Positions 15,572-23,835 of a DNA stretch of 36,685 bases are shown here, one piece after another; positions within the stretch are counted from its first letter, which is position 1, and each line of letters begins with the position of its first letter. The notes under the pieces are model-generated. The model saw only the letters and a program-made list of their open reading frames with translations, made no database searches and was not told the origin of the DNA. This DNA is from CAZHRJ01 sp964534765. GTDB lineage: Bacteria > Lindowbacteria > 2-12-FULL-62-27. Made by a program: the position numbers and the translations under genes. The DNA is taken from the NCBI GenBank assembly GCA_964534765.1, contig CAZHRJ010000011.1, positions 1 to 36,685 of the forward strand. The letters are read 5' to 3'.

Positions 15572-16410
15572 GCCGGATCTGCTGGCCGCGGCCCTAGGCC
15601 AACATCCCTGTCGCGGCCGGCACGAGATTCGATCGGTCCTCCATGGCCGGCGGCCATGCGGCTGAGGATATCGGGAATGTCTTTGACATCTTCCCACAAA
15701 TATTTTTTGTTGGCTGGATTGTAGAGGCAGAAGGCTGGATGAACGGTGACGATCAGGGGGACGCCGCAGTAGGAGTAAGGTTTACCGCGGAGCCGGAGAA
15801 TGGGTTCATCGGAGTTGAGCAGAGTCTGGGCGGCGAATGTGCCGAGCGCGAGCAGTAGTTTTGGCCGGACGATTTCGATTTGGCGTGCCAGAAAAGGGGC
15901 GCAAGCCGACACTTCGTCGGATTTTGGATTTCGATTTTGGGGCGGCCGGCACTTGACCACATTGGTGATATAGACCTGTTCCCGGGACAATTCCAGCGCC
16001 TGAAGCATTTTCGACAGCAGCTGTCCGGATCGTCCGACAAACGGTTTGCCTTGAGTGTCTTCCTCCGCGCCCGGCGCTTCCCCGATGATCATCAGAGACG
16101 CCGTGGCCAAACCATCGCCGAAAACGATCTGCGTTCGACCGGCGCAGAGGCCGCACCGACGGCATTCCCCCAGAACGTCCCGCAGCTGCGGCAATGTCCG
16201 GGCCAATTCGAGCGACTCTGGACCGGCCGCCTGGACGACCGCCGCCGGCGAGAGATTCGGCGCAACCCCGTCGCCCGCCAGGTCCTTGGGCGACCTCATG
16301 GCGGGGTGTTTTAAGGGCAAGCCGTATCGCTGGTGAAGATAGAGACGCAGATCAGAAATACAGGATAGAAAAAGATCCCGGTCCGATTGAGACTGCGACG
16401 TCCGAACCAT
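15568..16410 (-). CDS. Type-4 uracil-DNA glycosylase (4Fe-4S)
   Basis: This enzyme removes uracil from DNA to start base-excision repair. Motif 1 GEAPGAEED (110-118), the NVVKCRPPQNRNP block (150-162) and the HPA motif (224-226) are all present. Cysteines at about 86, 89, 154 and 170 match the 4Fe-4S cluster pattern of family 4. The N-terminal 70 residues are a weakly conserved extension also found in many family members. The ATG at 16410 is preceded by GGGGAGTGG. It is the upstream partner of priA with a GTGA overlap, so the two repair/restart genes are co-translated. Confidence 0.93.
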   Translation of the reverse strand: MVRTSQSQSDRDLFLSCISDLRLYLHQRYGLPLKHPAMRSPKDLAGDGVAPNLSPAAVVQAAGPESLELARTLPQLRDVLGECRRCGLCAGRTQIVFGDGLATASLMIIGEAPGAEEDTQGKPFVGRSGQLLSKMLQALELSREQVYITNVVKCRPPQNRNPKSDEVSACAPFLARQIEIVRPKLLLALGTFAAQTLLNSDEPILRLRGKPYSYCGVPLIVTVHPAFCLYNPANKKYLWEDVKDIPDILSRMAAGHGGPIESRAGRDRDVGLGPRPADPA

Positions 16411-16473
16411 ATTCCACCACTCCCCAGACTGTTCCCGAAGGAAACAGAATAACAGACAACCGTAAACCCGACC

Positions 16474-16986
16474 TTACATCAACACCGACTCATTCAGAGG
16501 AAAGAACGCGGTTGCCGCACGCTTGAGTTCCTCGGCCGTGCTCTGAGCAAACGAGTAGACCTCGATTCGCGCGCCCTGGCTCCGGAGGTGATAGACCAGC
16601 TCGGAAAAGTCGCCATCGCCCGTCACAAGGGCGATCACGTCCACCCGCGGAGCGATGGACATGGCGTCAATGGCGATGCCCATATCCCAGTCGCCCTTGG
16701 CCGACCCGTCCTGCCGGAGCTTCAAATCCTTGGATTTGACTTCATACCCCAGTATATCGAGGGTTTTCATGAAGTTGCTCTGGTCGATTTCAGGCGTCTG
16801 GACGATATAGCAGATGCCCCGGACAAGCTGACGGCCGCCGACGATGATCTCCTTGAGCCTCGAGAAATTGAGCTTCGCGTTGTGCTGGTACTTCGCGGAG
16901 TAGAACATATTCTGGACATCGACCAGAATGGCGAGCCGCTGATCGCGGAGGCGAAGAGATGGCTGCGGGCGAAGCGTCCGGACCAG
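16474..16986 (-). CDS. NYN-domain (LabA/DUF88-type) nuclease-like protein, start uncertain
   Basis: The NYN domain belongs to the PIN-like fold and is thought to cleave RNA in many members. Acidic residues expected for metal binding are present: D23 in LVDVQN, D99 and D101 in KGDWDMG, D107, and D124/D126 in VTGDGDF. The problem is the start. No ATG, GTG or TTG precedes the essential LVDVQN motif after the upstream stop at 17025. The frame is open back into the TPR gene, and the first ATG lies inside the motif. I give a CTG at 16986 as a placeholder (170 residues). A non-standard start or a frameshift fusion with the TPR protein are alternatives. Confidence 0.8.
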   Translation of the reverse strand: MVRTLRPQPSLRLRDQRLAILVDVQNMFYSAKYQHNAKLNFSRLKEIIVGGRQLVRGICYIVQTPEIDQSNFMKTLDILGYEVKSKDLKLRQDGSAKGDWDMGIAIDAMSIAPRVDVIALVTGDGDFSELVYHLRSQGARIEVYSFAQSTAEELKRAATAFFPLNESVLM

Positions 16987-17024
16987 GGGGCGATGATCCC
17001 TGCGGCCGCCGCGGCCTTGATGCC

Positions 17025-19082
17025 TTACACCGCGCCTTGGGACTTCTCCTTCAGTGACAGGTTTTTCAGCTTGGCCTGGATCTTCTCCTTGACAGAACTC
17101 TTGTCGTCCAGCAGGTCCAGGCATCTCTTGTAGTGATCCCTCGCCTTTTTGAAACTGCCCATCGATTCGTACAATTCCGCCAATTTCTCGTGTGCCGAAA
17201 CGTATTTGTCGTCCGTCTCCAGCGCGTGGGTGAAGGCTTCCAGAGCCCGCTCGTGCTTGCCAATCGTGTGGAAGACAAGCCCCAAGTGGTAATAGGCGTA
17301 GACATAGGCCACGTCGTCCTTCTTGGCGAACTTGATCGCCTTCTTCAACTCGACGATCGCGTGATCGTACATCCCCTTGAGAAAATAGAGGTACCCCAAG
17401 TCGTTGTACGCGAGAGCGTTTTTGGGGTCTTTCTTCAATACCTGTGAATAGCATGTTGCAGCCTCCTCATACTGACCCGTTTTGATGTAAAGCCACCCGA
17501 GGTTGTTCATCGGGTAAGAGAAATGATCGTCCAGGGACGCGGCTTTTTTGTAGTAGTAGATTGCTTTTTCGTTCTCACCAATCACGAAATAATCCCACCC
17601 CAGATTATTGAGGGCGATTTTGTCATCCGGATGAAATTCGAGAAATTTTTTATAGTAACTGATGGCGCGGCGGGCGTTCATCATGCGGTCATAGATATAG
17701 CCGAGGTTGAAAAAGGAAATGGCGTAGGTCGGATCCAGACGGGTGGCTTCCTTGTAGGCCGCCAGCGCGCCATGATAATCACCCATTTTTTCCAGGAGAG
17801 ACCCGAAATTATTGTAGAAGATCGGTTCGGAGGGTTTGTCGGACATGATTTCCTCATAGAGCGATCTGGCCTTGGGAAGATTTTTTTCCTGGATGGCCAT
17901 CTGGGCCTGAGCAGCCTGGAGGAAATGGCGGACCGGTTTGGACCCGGGTTTCAGTTCAAGGGTTTTTTTGTATTTTCGTTCGGCCTCGTCGTAGAGGCCC
18001 ATGTTGTAATAGACGTTGGCGATATTGAAGTAGGCGTCGGGATTTTGAGGCAGAAGCGCGCAGCCTTTTTCGAATTCGCGGATGGCGCGGTCCGGGTCGT
18101 TTTCCTTTTCGTAGATCAGCCCCATGTTGATGTGCGCGAAGTACCGCGTATTTTTGTCGGCGGCTGGAGACTCGAGCACCTTCTGAAAGGCGGTGCGGGA
18201 CTCGAAGTTTCGATCGGCGCGAAGGAGGGCGTAGCCGAGGCCATTATAGGCGTGGACATAATCGGGTCTGGATTTGAGGATATCCTGGAATTTTTTGACC
18301 GCCTCGTCGATTTTATTATCGAGCAGATACGCCCATGCCAGATTGGTCCTGGCGCCGAAATCTTTCTTATCGATGGCGATCGCCCGCGCAAACTCCTCAG
18401 CCGCCTCCTTGTAGAGCCCCAGGTCAAAATAGCCGCTGCCGGCGGAGAAGTGCTGAACAAAATCATCTCGAGGCCGGTTAATGGCGAAATCCGGCGCCGG
18501 CTGCGGCGCTGGAGACGAGGTGGAAGACGGGGGCTTGGGGATCTCGAGTTCGTAGCGGTTCATCATTTCGACGATGCGGTCTTCGATGAGGCGGATATTC
18601 AACGCCAGAAAATCGAGCTTGGAAACGATATTCGACAAATCCGCCACGATTTCCTTTCGCTCCTCCTCGGTCAATTTCTTTTCCTTAAGAACCTCGTCAA
18701 TCTCATCCAGTTTCATGTGGAGGTCTTCAAATCCGGCTGTGAACCGTTCCTTGGAGGCTCTCATGATGTAGGGGATTTCTTTTTTCTGGAGTTTTTCTTC
18801 AAGGACCAGGATGGCCAGTTCGAAGAGCTGGTCGTATTCTTCCTCTCCAATCCCGACGATCTCGACTCCCCGCACATCGGAGGAAAGTTTGGGGACATAG
18901 AGTCGGAACTGGACCTCGTAGTTGCCGCCTTCCGAACGGATCGACTCCCGCTCTGAGCGGACTTCTTCATTTTTCTCCCAGGACCGGTCCAAGTCCTTGA
19001 GGAAGACCTCGACCGCATGATTGTTCTTTGCCGGATCGTCGTCCAACCGGAATTGGAAAATGATCTCACGCTCCTTGGCCAT
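17025..19082 (-). CDS. Large TPR-repeat protein
   Basis: The 685-residue product has no signal peptide. Residues 1-200 are charged and partly alpha-helical with coiled-coil-like runs (LKEKKLTEEERKEIVADL), followed by a Pro/Ser linker near 195. From about residue 215 to 670 there are roughly a dozen TPR units with typical spacing of A/G and aromatic residues (NLGWLYIKTGQYEEAATCYS is one example). TPR arrays serve as protein-binding scaffolds. It heads a possible pair with the NYN-domain gene, 38 bases away or less. The partner and process are not evident. The ATG at 19082 lacks a strong ribosome-binding site. Confidence 0.85.
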   Translation of the reverse strand: MAKEREIIFQFRLDDDPAKNNHAVEVFLKDLDRSWEKNEEVRSERESIRSEGGNYEVQFRLYVPKLSSDVRGVEIVGIGEEEYDQLFELAILVLEEKLQKKEIPYIMRASKERFTAGFEDLHMKLDEIDEVLKEKKLTEEERKEIVADLSNIVSKLDFLALNIRLIEDRIVEMMNRYELEIPKPPSSTSSPAPQPAPDFAINRPRDDFVQHFSAGSGYFDLGLYKEAAEEFARAIAIDKKDFGARTNLAWAYLLDNKIDEAVKKFQDILKSRPDYVHAYNGLGYALLRADRNFESRTAFQKVLESPAADKNTRYFAHINMGLIYEKENDPDRAIREFEKGCALLPQNPDAYFNIANVYYNMGLYDEAERKYKKTLELKPGSKPVRHFLQAAQAQMAIQEKNLPKARSLYEEIMSDKPSEPIFYNNFGSLLEKMGDYHGALAAYKEATRLDPTYAISFFNLGYIYDRMMNARRAISYYKKFLEFHPDDKIALNNLGWDYFVIGENEKAIYYYKKAASLDDHFSYPMNNLGWLYIKTGQYEEAATCYSQVLKKDPKNALAYNDLGYLYFLKGMYDHAIVELKKAIKFAKKDDVAYVYAYYHLGLVFHTIGKHERALEAFTHALETDDKYVSAHEKLAELYESMGSFKKARDHYKRCLDLLDDKSSVKEKIQAKLKNLSLKEKSQGAV

Positions 19083-19087
19083 GGGAC

Positions 19088-19099
19088 AGGATATATCCT
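19088..19099. promoter_or_regulatory. 12-bp perfect palindrome in divergent intergenic region
   Basis: AGGATATATCCT is a perfect palindrome five bases upstream of the TPR gene's ATG, in the 134-base gap shared with the divergent GAF-PP2C gene. It could be an operator; its AGGA may also act as a distant ribosome-binding site for the TPR gene. A 12-bp palindrome can arise by chance, so support is weak. Confidence 0.25.
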
Positions 19100-19216
19100 A
19101 CAGGATGGAGAGTTACAAGACGCAGACGCAATCCGTACCGCCCGACGGGTCGATCAGATCCGGGCAGATCGGACCGAGCTTGAAACTTGGGGTGGACTTA
19201 CGTAGCGTTTTTCCAA

Positions 19217-20962
19217 ATGCCGACGTCGACTGAAGGGCGGGCCGTTCCCATTGCATCGGGGGGCCATGAACTGTCGTCAAAGTTGAACAAGCTGCTTCGG
19301 ATCAATCAAACCGTTGCGGCGACACTGGACATCGGGCAGGTGTTGAAGCTCAGCCTGGAACTGGAACGGGAGGTTGTGGACGCGGAGACCGGCAGCATCC
19401 TGCTGCTGGATTCGAGCGGCGAGTATCTCGAATTCGCGGTGGCGCTGGGCGGCGCGGAACATATTTTGAAAAATCACCGGATACGCATCGGGGAGGGCGT
19501 TGCGGGCGCTGTGGCACTCAGTAGAAGACCGCTCTATATCCCGGACGTTCGGAAAGATGAGCGGTTCAACGCCTACTTTGATTCAAAGACGGGATTTCAA
19601 ACACGCAGTATTCTCTGTGTTCCCATTCAAACGGCGGACCGGTTGATCGGCGTGGCGCAGGCGATCAACCGGACGGATGGAACGCCCTTCACCGAGGAGG
19701 ACCTGGCCCTGTTTTCGGCATTTGCGGGGACGCTGGCGGTCGCTATTGAAAACGCCCGGCTCCACAAGGAGCTGCTCGACGAGGAAAAAATGCAACAGGA
19801 AATCTCGGCCGCGCGGCAGGTTCAGGAGAGTTACCTGCCGAGGAGTTTTCCGGCGGTTCCGGGATTTGAGTTTTCCGGGCAGCTTGTTCCGGCCCGTTAC
19901 GTATCGGGCGATTTTTATGACGCGTTCAAGACGCCGGATGGGCGCGTCACAATCCTCATCGGGGACGTTTCAGGCAAAGGTCTGCCATCGGCGCTGTATA
20001 TGTGCCGTCTGCTGACGGAACTGAGGGTTGGGTTGAAATACGGCGTGTCCATCGACGACGTCCTGGTATCGGTCAACACCGTGCTCTGTGATCAATCGAC
20101 GAGGGGTATGTTTGTGACGTTGATCGTGTTTCAACTGGATCCGGCCAGCCGGCGACTGACGGTGGCGAATGCGGGGCACCTGCCGTTTTTCATGAAAACA
20201 AATGGCGACTGGCGGGAAATGATCGGCCCGAAAAATCCTCCTCTTGGGATTGTCCCCCGCAGACAGATCACGTCGCAGGAACTGGTTTGTCCGGAGGAAT
20301 TTCAAATTCTGGCGGTCACCGACGGAGTGACGGAGGCCCGAAATGAGCGTGGAGAATTGTACGGGCAGGAACAGCTCAAACAGTCGATCGACCGGACGAA
20401 CCTGACGCCGGCCCTGCTCAATTCATATCTCCAGTTGAATCTTCAGCGATTCGCCGGATCGGCCGAACCGTCCGACGACACCACGATTGTGGCATTCGGC
20501 TCCGTCCGGCCGGTGGACCGGATTTCCTTCACCATCCGATCCCATCCGGCCTACCTGTCTCTGATTCGGGATGCCGCCGGCCGGATGCTCGATCAGGCCA
20601 CGGATTCCAAACTCATTTCCGAGATCCAGGTGGCGCTCAGCGAGGCGGTCAGCAATGTCATCCGGCACACGTATCAGAACGATCAGACGCGACCGATATC
20701 GGTTGATCTGACGTTAAGCGGCGAGGGATTGGAGGCCGTGATCCGGGATTTTGGACCGAAGGTCAACCCGGATCAGTTGGTCGGCCGGGCGCTGGATCAG
20801 GTCCGGCCCGGCGGGCTGGGGATCCATTTCATCCGCACCGTATTTGACGAGTTTGCTTTCGATTCCTCTGTGAGCGACGGCAACCGGTTGGTTCTTCGAA
20901 GGGCATTCACGCGCGGCCCGCGGCGCGCAGAGGAGACCGACCGGGGTGGCGCGGGCGTATGA
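19217..20962 (+). CDS. GAF - PP2C phosphatase (RsbU/SpoIIE) - HATPase (RsbW) fusion
   Basis: Three regulatory domains lie on one chain: a GAF sensor (about 20-185), a PPM/PP2C SpoIIE-type phosphatase (about 215-430) and a GHKL kinase-type HATPase domain (about 435-565). Phosphatase metal-site motifs are intact (SGDFYD 230-234, GDVSGKG 249-255, TDG 368-370, DDTT 420-423). The kinase N-box EAVSN (E476, N480), DFG-P and GGLG (532-535) are intact. The protein therefore has the parts both to phosphorylate and to dephosphorylate a STAS partner. That partner is the next gene, joined by an ATGA overlap. The ATG at 19217 is preferred over a TTG ten codons earlier; neither has a good ribosome-binding site. 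No sigma factor gene is nearby. Confidence 0.9.
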   Translation: MPTSTEGRAVPIASGGHELSSKLNKLLRINQTVAATLDIGQVLKLSLELEREVVDAETGSILLLDSSGEYLEFAVALGGAEHILKNHRIRIGEGVAGAVALSRRPLYIPDVRKDERFNAYFDSKTGFQTRSILCVPIQTADRLIGVAQAINRTDGTPFTEEDLALFSAFAGTLAVAIENARLHKELLDEEKMQQEISAARQVQESYLPRSFPAVPGFEFSGQLVPARYVSGDFYDAFKTPDGRVTILIGDVSGKGLPSALYMCRLLTELRVGLKYGVSIDDVLVSVNTVLCDQSTRGMFVTLIVFQLDPASRRLTVANAGHLPFFMKTNGDWREMIGPKNPPLGIVPRRQITSQELVCPEEFQILAVTDGVTEARNERGELYGQEQLKQSIDRTNLTPALLNSYLQLNLQRFAGSAEPSDDTTIVAFGSVRPVDRISFTIRSHPAYLSLIRDAAGRMLDQATDSKLISEIQVALSEAVSNVIRHTYQNDQTRPISVDLTLSGEGLEAVIRDFGPKVNPDQLVGRALDQVRPGGLGIHFIRTVFDEFAFDSSVSDGNRLVLRRAFTRGPRRAEETDRGGAGV

Positions 20963-21270
20963 TCGATGTCCGCAGTCAGGCAGATGCGCTGGAAGAGGCG
21001 TCCATTCATGTTGGCGGAGAGGTGGACCTGAACACCTCGCCGAAGCTGAGGGAGGCGCTCAAATCCGCGGCGGCGCAAAAAATGAAGACGGTGACCGTCC
21101 ATCTGCGGGAGGTCACCTATATGGATTCCTCCGGAATCGCCACACTGGTCGAGATGCTGCAGGCCATGCTGGCCTATCAGGGCCGCCTGGTGCTGAAGGG
21201 GATGAAACCGCAGGTCCGGGCGGTCTTTGAGATCGCCCACTTGACGGAGGTGTTTGACATTGTCGAGTAG
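20959..21270 (+). CDS. STAS-domain protein (anti-sigma antagonist / MlaB-like)
   Basis: This 103-residue single-domain STAS protein has the phosphorylatable motif DSSG (56-59), where SpoIIAA and RsbV carry the serine phosphorylated by their kinase. It overlaps the phosphatase/kinase gene by four bases and the MlaE permease gene by about eleven. In E. coli, MlaB is a STAS protein that binds the MlaF ATPase and supports the MlaFEDB complex. Gene order here fits that role as well as partner-switching. I infer that it could do both, carrying phosphorylation state from the sensor to the transporter. A purely regulatory RsbV-like protein is the alternative. Confidence 0.88.
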   Translation: MIDVRSQADALEEASIHVGGEVDLNTSPKLREALKSAAAQKMKTVTVHLREVTYMDSSGIATLVEMLQAMLAYQGRLVLKGMKPQVRAVFEIAHLTEVFDIVE

Positions 21271-22033
21271 GTGGACGGATCCGCTGGAGCGATTCGGCCG
21301 ATTCTGGATTCTTTCCGCGGAGATCGCGGACCGGGGACTGCTCCGGCCGATGCGTGGGCAGTTTCCGCGTCTATCCGAGATCATTCGCAGCGTCGACCGG
21401 ATGGGCGTGGGATCGATTCCAATTGTGGTGCTGATCTGCAGTTTCGTGGGAATGATTCTGGCCATGCAGACCGCCTATCAGTTGTCCAAATTCGGCGCGA
21501 CACTTTACGTCGCTTCGCTGGTTTCCGTATCGGTGGTCCGGGAGCTGGGCCCGCTGATCACGGCTATCCTGGTGTCCGGCCGGGTGGGTGCGGGGGTGGC
21601 CGCGGAGCTGGGCACGATGGCTGTTTCGGAGGAAATCACGGCCTTGCGAACCATGGCTCTCAATCCGGTCAAAATCCTCCTTGTACCCAGGGTCATCGGA
21701 CTGGTGATTTCCCTTCCGATCCTGACTCTCATCGGCGATGCGGTGGCCATTCTGGGCGGGCTTCTCATCGGTTGGGTGTATTTGCATCTGCCGCCGGCGC
21801 TTTTTTATAAGGTCGCCGTCGAGGGACTGGTCATGAAGGACGTGCTGACCGGTTTTGCCAAGAGCGTGATTTTTGCGATTCTGATCGGGCTGATCGCCTG
21901 CTATAAGGGATATTCCGTCAGAGGCGGTGCGGTGGGAGTCGGAACCGCCACCACGGAGACGGTGGTGGTATCGATTGTGGCGATCATCCTGGCGGATCTG
22001 CTGTTTACGGCGTTGTTTTATTTTGCGATATGA
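21260..22033 (+). CDS. mlaE: MlaE-family ABC transporter permease
   Basis: This is the inner-membrane permease of the MCE/Mla phospholipid transporter. It has several hydrophobic helices (IPIVVLICSFVGMILAM, LVISLPILTLIGDAVAILGG, VVVSIVAIILADLLFTALF) and the conserved MlaE block around RELGPLITAILVSGRVGAG and ELGTMAVSEEITAL. At 257 residues it matches the family length. Two TTG codons (21254, 21260) can start it. The second is preferred because GGAGG lies nine bases upstream. It overlaps the STAS gene at its start and mlaF at its end (ATGA). Confidence 0.93.
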   Translation: MSSRWTDPLERFGRFWILSAEIADRGLLRPMRGQFPRLSEIIRSVDRMGVGSIPIVVLICSFVGMILAMQTAYQLSKFGATLYVASLVSVSVVRELGPLITAILVSGRVGAGVAAELGTMAVSEEITALRTMALNPVKILLVPRVIGLVISLPILTLIGDAVAILGGLLIGWVYLHLPPALFYKVAVEGLVMKDVLTGFAKSVIFAILIGLIACYKGYSVRGGAVGVGTATTETVVVSIVAIILADLLFTALFYFAI

Positions 22034-22857
22034 ACATACAAGTTGAAGGCATTGAGCAGAGATACGCGGACCGTCCTATTCTGCGGGGGGTCACCTTTCA
22101 CGTTCGAAAGGGAGAGACGCTGGTGATCATGGGGGGAAGCGGATGCGGGAAGTCGACGCTTCTAAGGATTCTTTCGGGGATTGAGCGGCCCGTTGCGGGG
22201 CGAGTCCTGTTTGACGGGGAGGACATTGTGAGTCTGTCCGAGGCCGGGCTGGACGCATTCCGCAAGAGATGGGGATTTTGTTTTCAGGGCGGCGCGCTCT
22301 TTGGATCGCAGACGGTTGGCGAGAATATCGCCTATCCGATCCGGGAGCACACGGAACTGGGGGAGACGGTCATCGACATCATGGTGAAGATGAAACTGGA
22401 CATGGTGGGATTGACCGGGTTCGGTGATTTGCATCCGTCGCAGATCAGCGGCGGCATGGCCAAGCGGGTTGCTCTGGCAAGGGCCATGGCGCTGGATCCG
22501 GAGGTCCTGTTCATGGACGAGCCCTCGGCGGGACTGGATCCCGTGATGTCCGCGGCGATTGATCAGCTGATACTGGATCTGACGAAAAAAACAAGGATCA
22601 CGACGATCCTGGTGACGCACGAGATGAAAAGCGCGTTTACGGTGGCGGACCGGATGATTCTTCTGCATGAGGGTCGAGTCGTGACGGAGGGGACACCGGA
22701 TGAGATCCGCCGGACGACCGACCCGCTGGTGCGGCAGTTTGTGGACGGCATGGCGGATGGCCCGATTCCGCTCAGGAGGAATCGGGATGAGTATCTGAAA
22801 AGTCTGACGCACGCGCCCTCGATATCCAGCCCGAGCCGAAAGGACATGGAGGACTAA
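22030..22857 (+). CDS. mlaF: MlaF-family ABC transporter ATPase
   Basis: This is the nucleotide-binding subunit that drives MCE-type lipid transport. Walker A GGSGCGKST (35-43), Q-loop Gln86 in CFQGGALF, signature SGGMAKR (140-146), Walker B VLFMDEPS (159-166) and switch His197 are all visible. The 275 residues are standard length with a short C-terminal tail. Its start overlaps the mlaE stop by four bases and its stop directly abuts the mlaD start, so the three transporter genes are one translational unit. Confidence 0.95.
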   Translation: MNIQVEGIEQRYADRPILRGVTFHVRKGETLVIMGGSGCGKSTLLRILSGIERPVAGRVLFDGEDIVSLSEAGLDAFRKRWGFCFQGGALFGSQTVGENIAYPIREHTELGETVIDIMVKMKLDMVGLTGFGDLHPSQISGGMAKRVALARAMALDPEVLFMDEPSAGLDPVMSAAIDQLILDLTKKTRITTILVTHEMKSAFTVADRMILLHEGRVVTEGTPDEIRRTTDPLVRQFVDGMADGPIPLRRNRDEYLKSLTHAPSISSPSRKDMED

Positions 22858-23694
22858 ATGAAGGAGAAAAAAGAATTATCGGTTGGCCTGTTCGCGGCGG
22901 CCGGAATCGCGCTGTTTGCGGTTTTCGTTTTCTCGGTCGGAAAATTCGCCGGTCCATCCAGGCAAATCCGTGTCGAATTCGGTTACCTGGATGGCCTAGC
23001 TCCTGACGCCCCGGTCCAATACGCCGGATACCGCGTCGGCAAGGTTGAGGAGATTGATATCCCCGCGGGAGAGCCGGTCAGAATTCTGGCGACGCTTTCC
23101 ATCCCCAAGGGCTTGCCGGTCCGGCGGACGACTGAAGTGATCATCACGTCCATGGGTCTGATGGGTGAGAAGGTTGTGGAGATCCTTCCGTCGCCGGATG
23201 GGGACGCGTTGCCGGAGGGAGAAGTTTTGCGGGGCACGGATCCCATTTTGCTGTCCCGCATGTTCGGCCAGGTGCGCACGCTGTTTGATGCCAATACTTC
23301 CGGCAATATCCGGCAGGTAGCCGAAAACGTGGTGCGATTGACGGAAGACCTCACTGTTTTTTCATCGACCCTCCGGAAAATCAGCCTTGAAAACGGGGAT
23401 GACATCCATCGGATCTTGAACAATCTATCCGCCAGTTCCGATCACCTGCCCGGGGTTCTGACGCGGGCGGAAAACACGACGGTCAAAATCGATAAGGCTG
23501 CAGAGGCGCTGTCCCAGCTGGCGGAGAACTTGAAAGGGATCAGCTCGGAAAACCGGCCGGAGATTCACCAGATCGTCAAGAACCTCAACGCGACCAGCGA
23601 GAATTTGAAGGCCCTGTCGACCGATATTCGCCGGCATCCATGGAAACTTGTCCGGAAAGGTCGAGGATCGGACGGGAGCGAGTCCCGGAAATGA
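22858..23694 (+). CDS. mlaD: MlaD-family MCE-domain protein
   Basis: The product has one N-terminal transmembrane helix (about 8-28) and then the MCE domain (about 33-115; GLAPDAPVQYAGYRVGKVEEI). That domain forms the periplasmic hexameric ring carrying lipids. The C-terminal half (about 130-265) is predicted helical with heptad-like repeats, such as SQLAENLKGISSENR and a later near-repeat with NLNATSENLKAL. It might form a needle-like extension, as in longer MCE proteins. The start immediately follows the mlaF stop, with GGAGG inside the mlaF end as ribosome-binding site. MlaA and MlaC genes are not in this window. Confidence 0.92.
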   Translation: MKEKKELSVGLFAAAGIALFAVFVFSVGKFAGPSRQIRVEFGYLDGLAPDAPVQYAGYRVGKVEEIDIPAGEPVRILATLSIPKGLPVRRTTEVIITSMGLMGEKVVEILPSPDGDALPEGEVLRGTDPILLSRMFGQVRTLFDANTSGNIRQVAENVVRLTEDLTVFSSTLRKISLENGDDIHRILNNLSASSDHLPGVLTRAENTTVKIDKAAEALSQLAENLKGISSENRPEIHQIVKNLNATSENLKALSTDIRRHPWKLVRKGRGSDGSESRK

Positions 23695-23707
23695 AAAAAA
23701 AGAATTT

Positions 23708-23817
23708 ACCGCAGAGACGCAGAGTTTACGCAGAGCTGACGCAGAGATTTCTGGAGGGTAAACACTCAGAGGTACTTCTGCGTCAGCTTCGTGTCAGGTC
23801 CGTGACTTTGCGGTGAA
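23708..23817. repeat. GCAGAG repeat and inverted repeat between convergent genes
   Basis: ACCGCAGAGACGCAGAG-type words repeat at 23708-23746. GCTGACGCAGA (23735-23745) and TCTGCGTCAGC (23777-23787) are perfect 11-bp inverted arms with a 31-base loop. A weaker outer pairing involves ACCGCA near 23708 and TGCGGT near 23809. The element lies between the 3' ends of mlaD and the DUF4159 gene and could act as a bidirectional terminator. Such GCAGAG runs are known as common intergenic repeats in many bacteria. Confidence 0.5.
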
Positions 23818-23835
23818 GAAATTTGTAGTGTTGGA

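Noticed and set aside
17523..18956. 477-codon plus-strand open frame opposite the TPR gene
   Set aside because: It mirrors the TPR gene; the hydrophobic-rich translation is a by-product of the charged sense strand.
20959..21270. Simple assignment of the STAS protein as RsbV or SpoIIAA acting on a sigma factor
   Set aside because: No sigma factor or anti-sigma target is nearby, and the gene order places it at the mlaB position, so I kept the call neutral.
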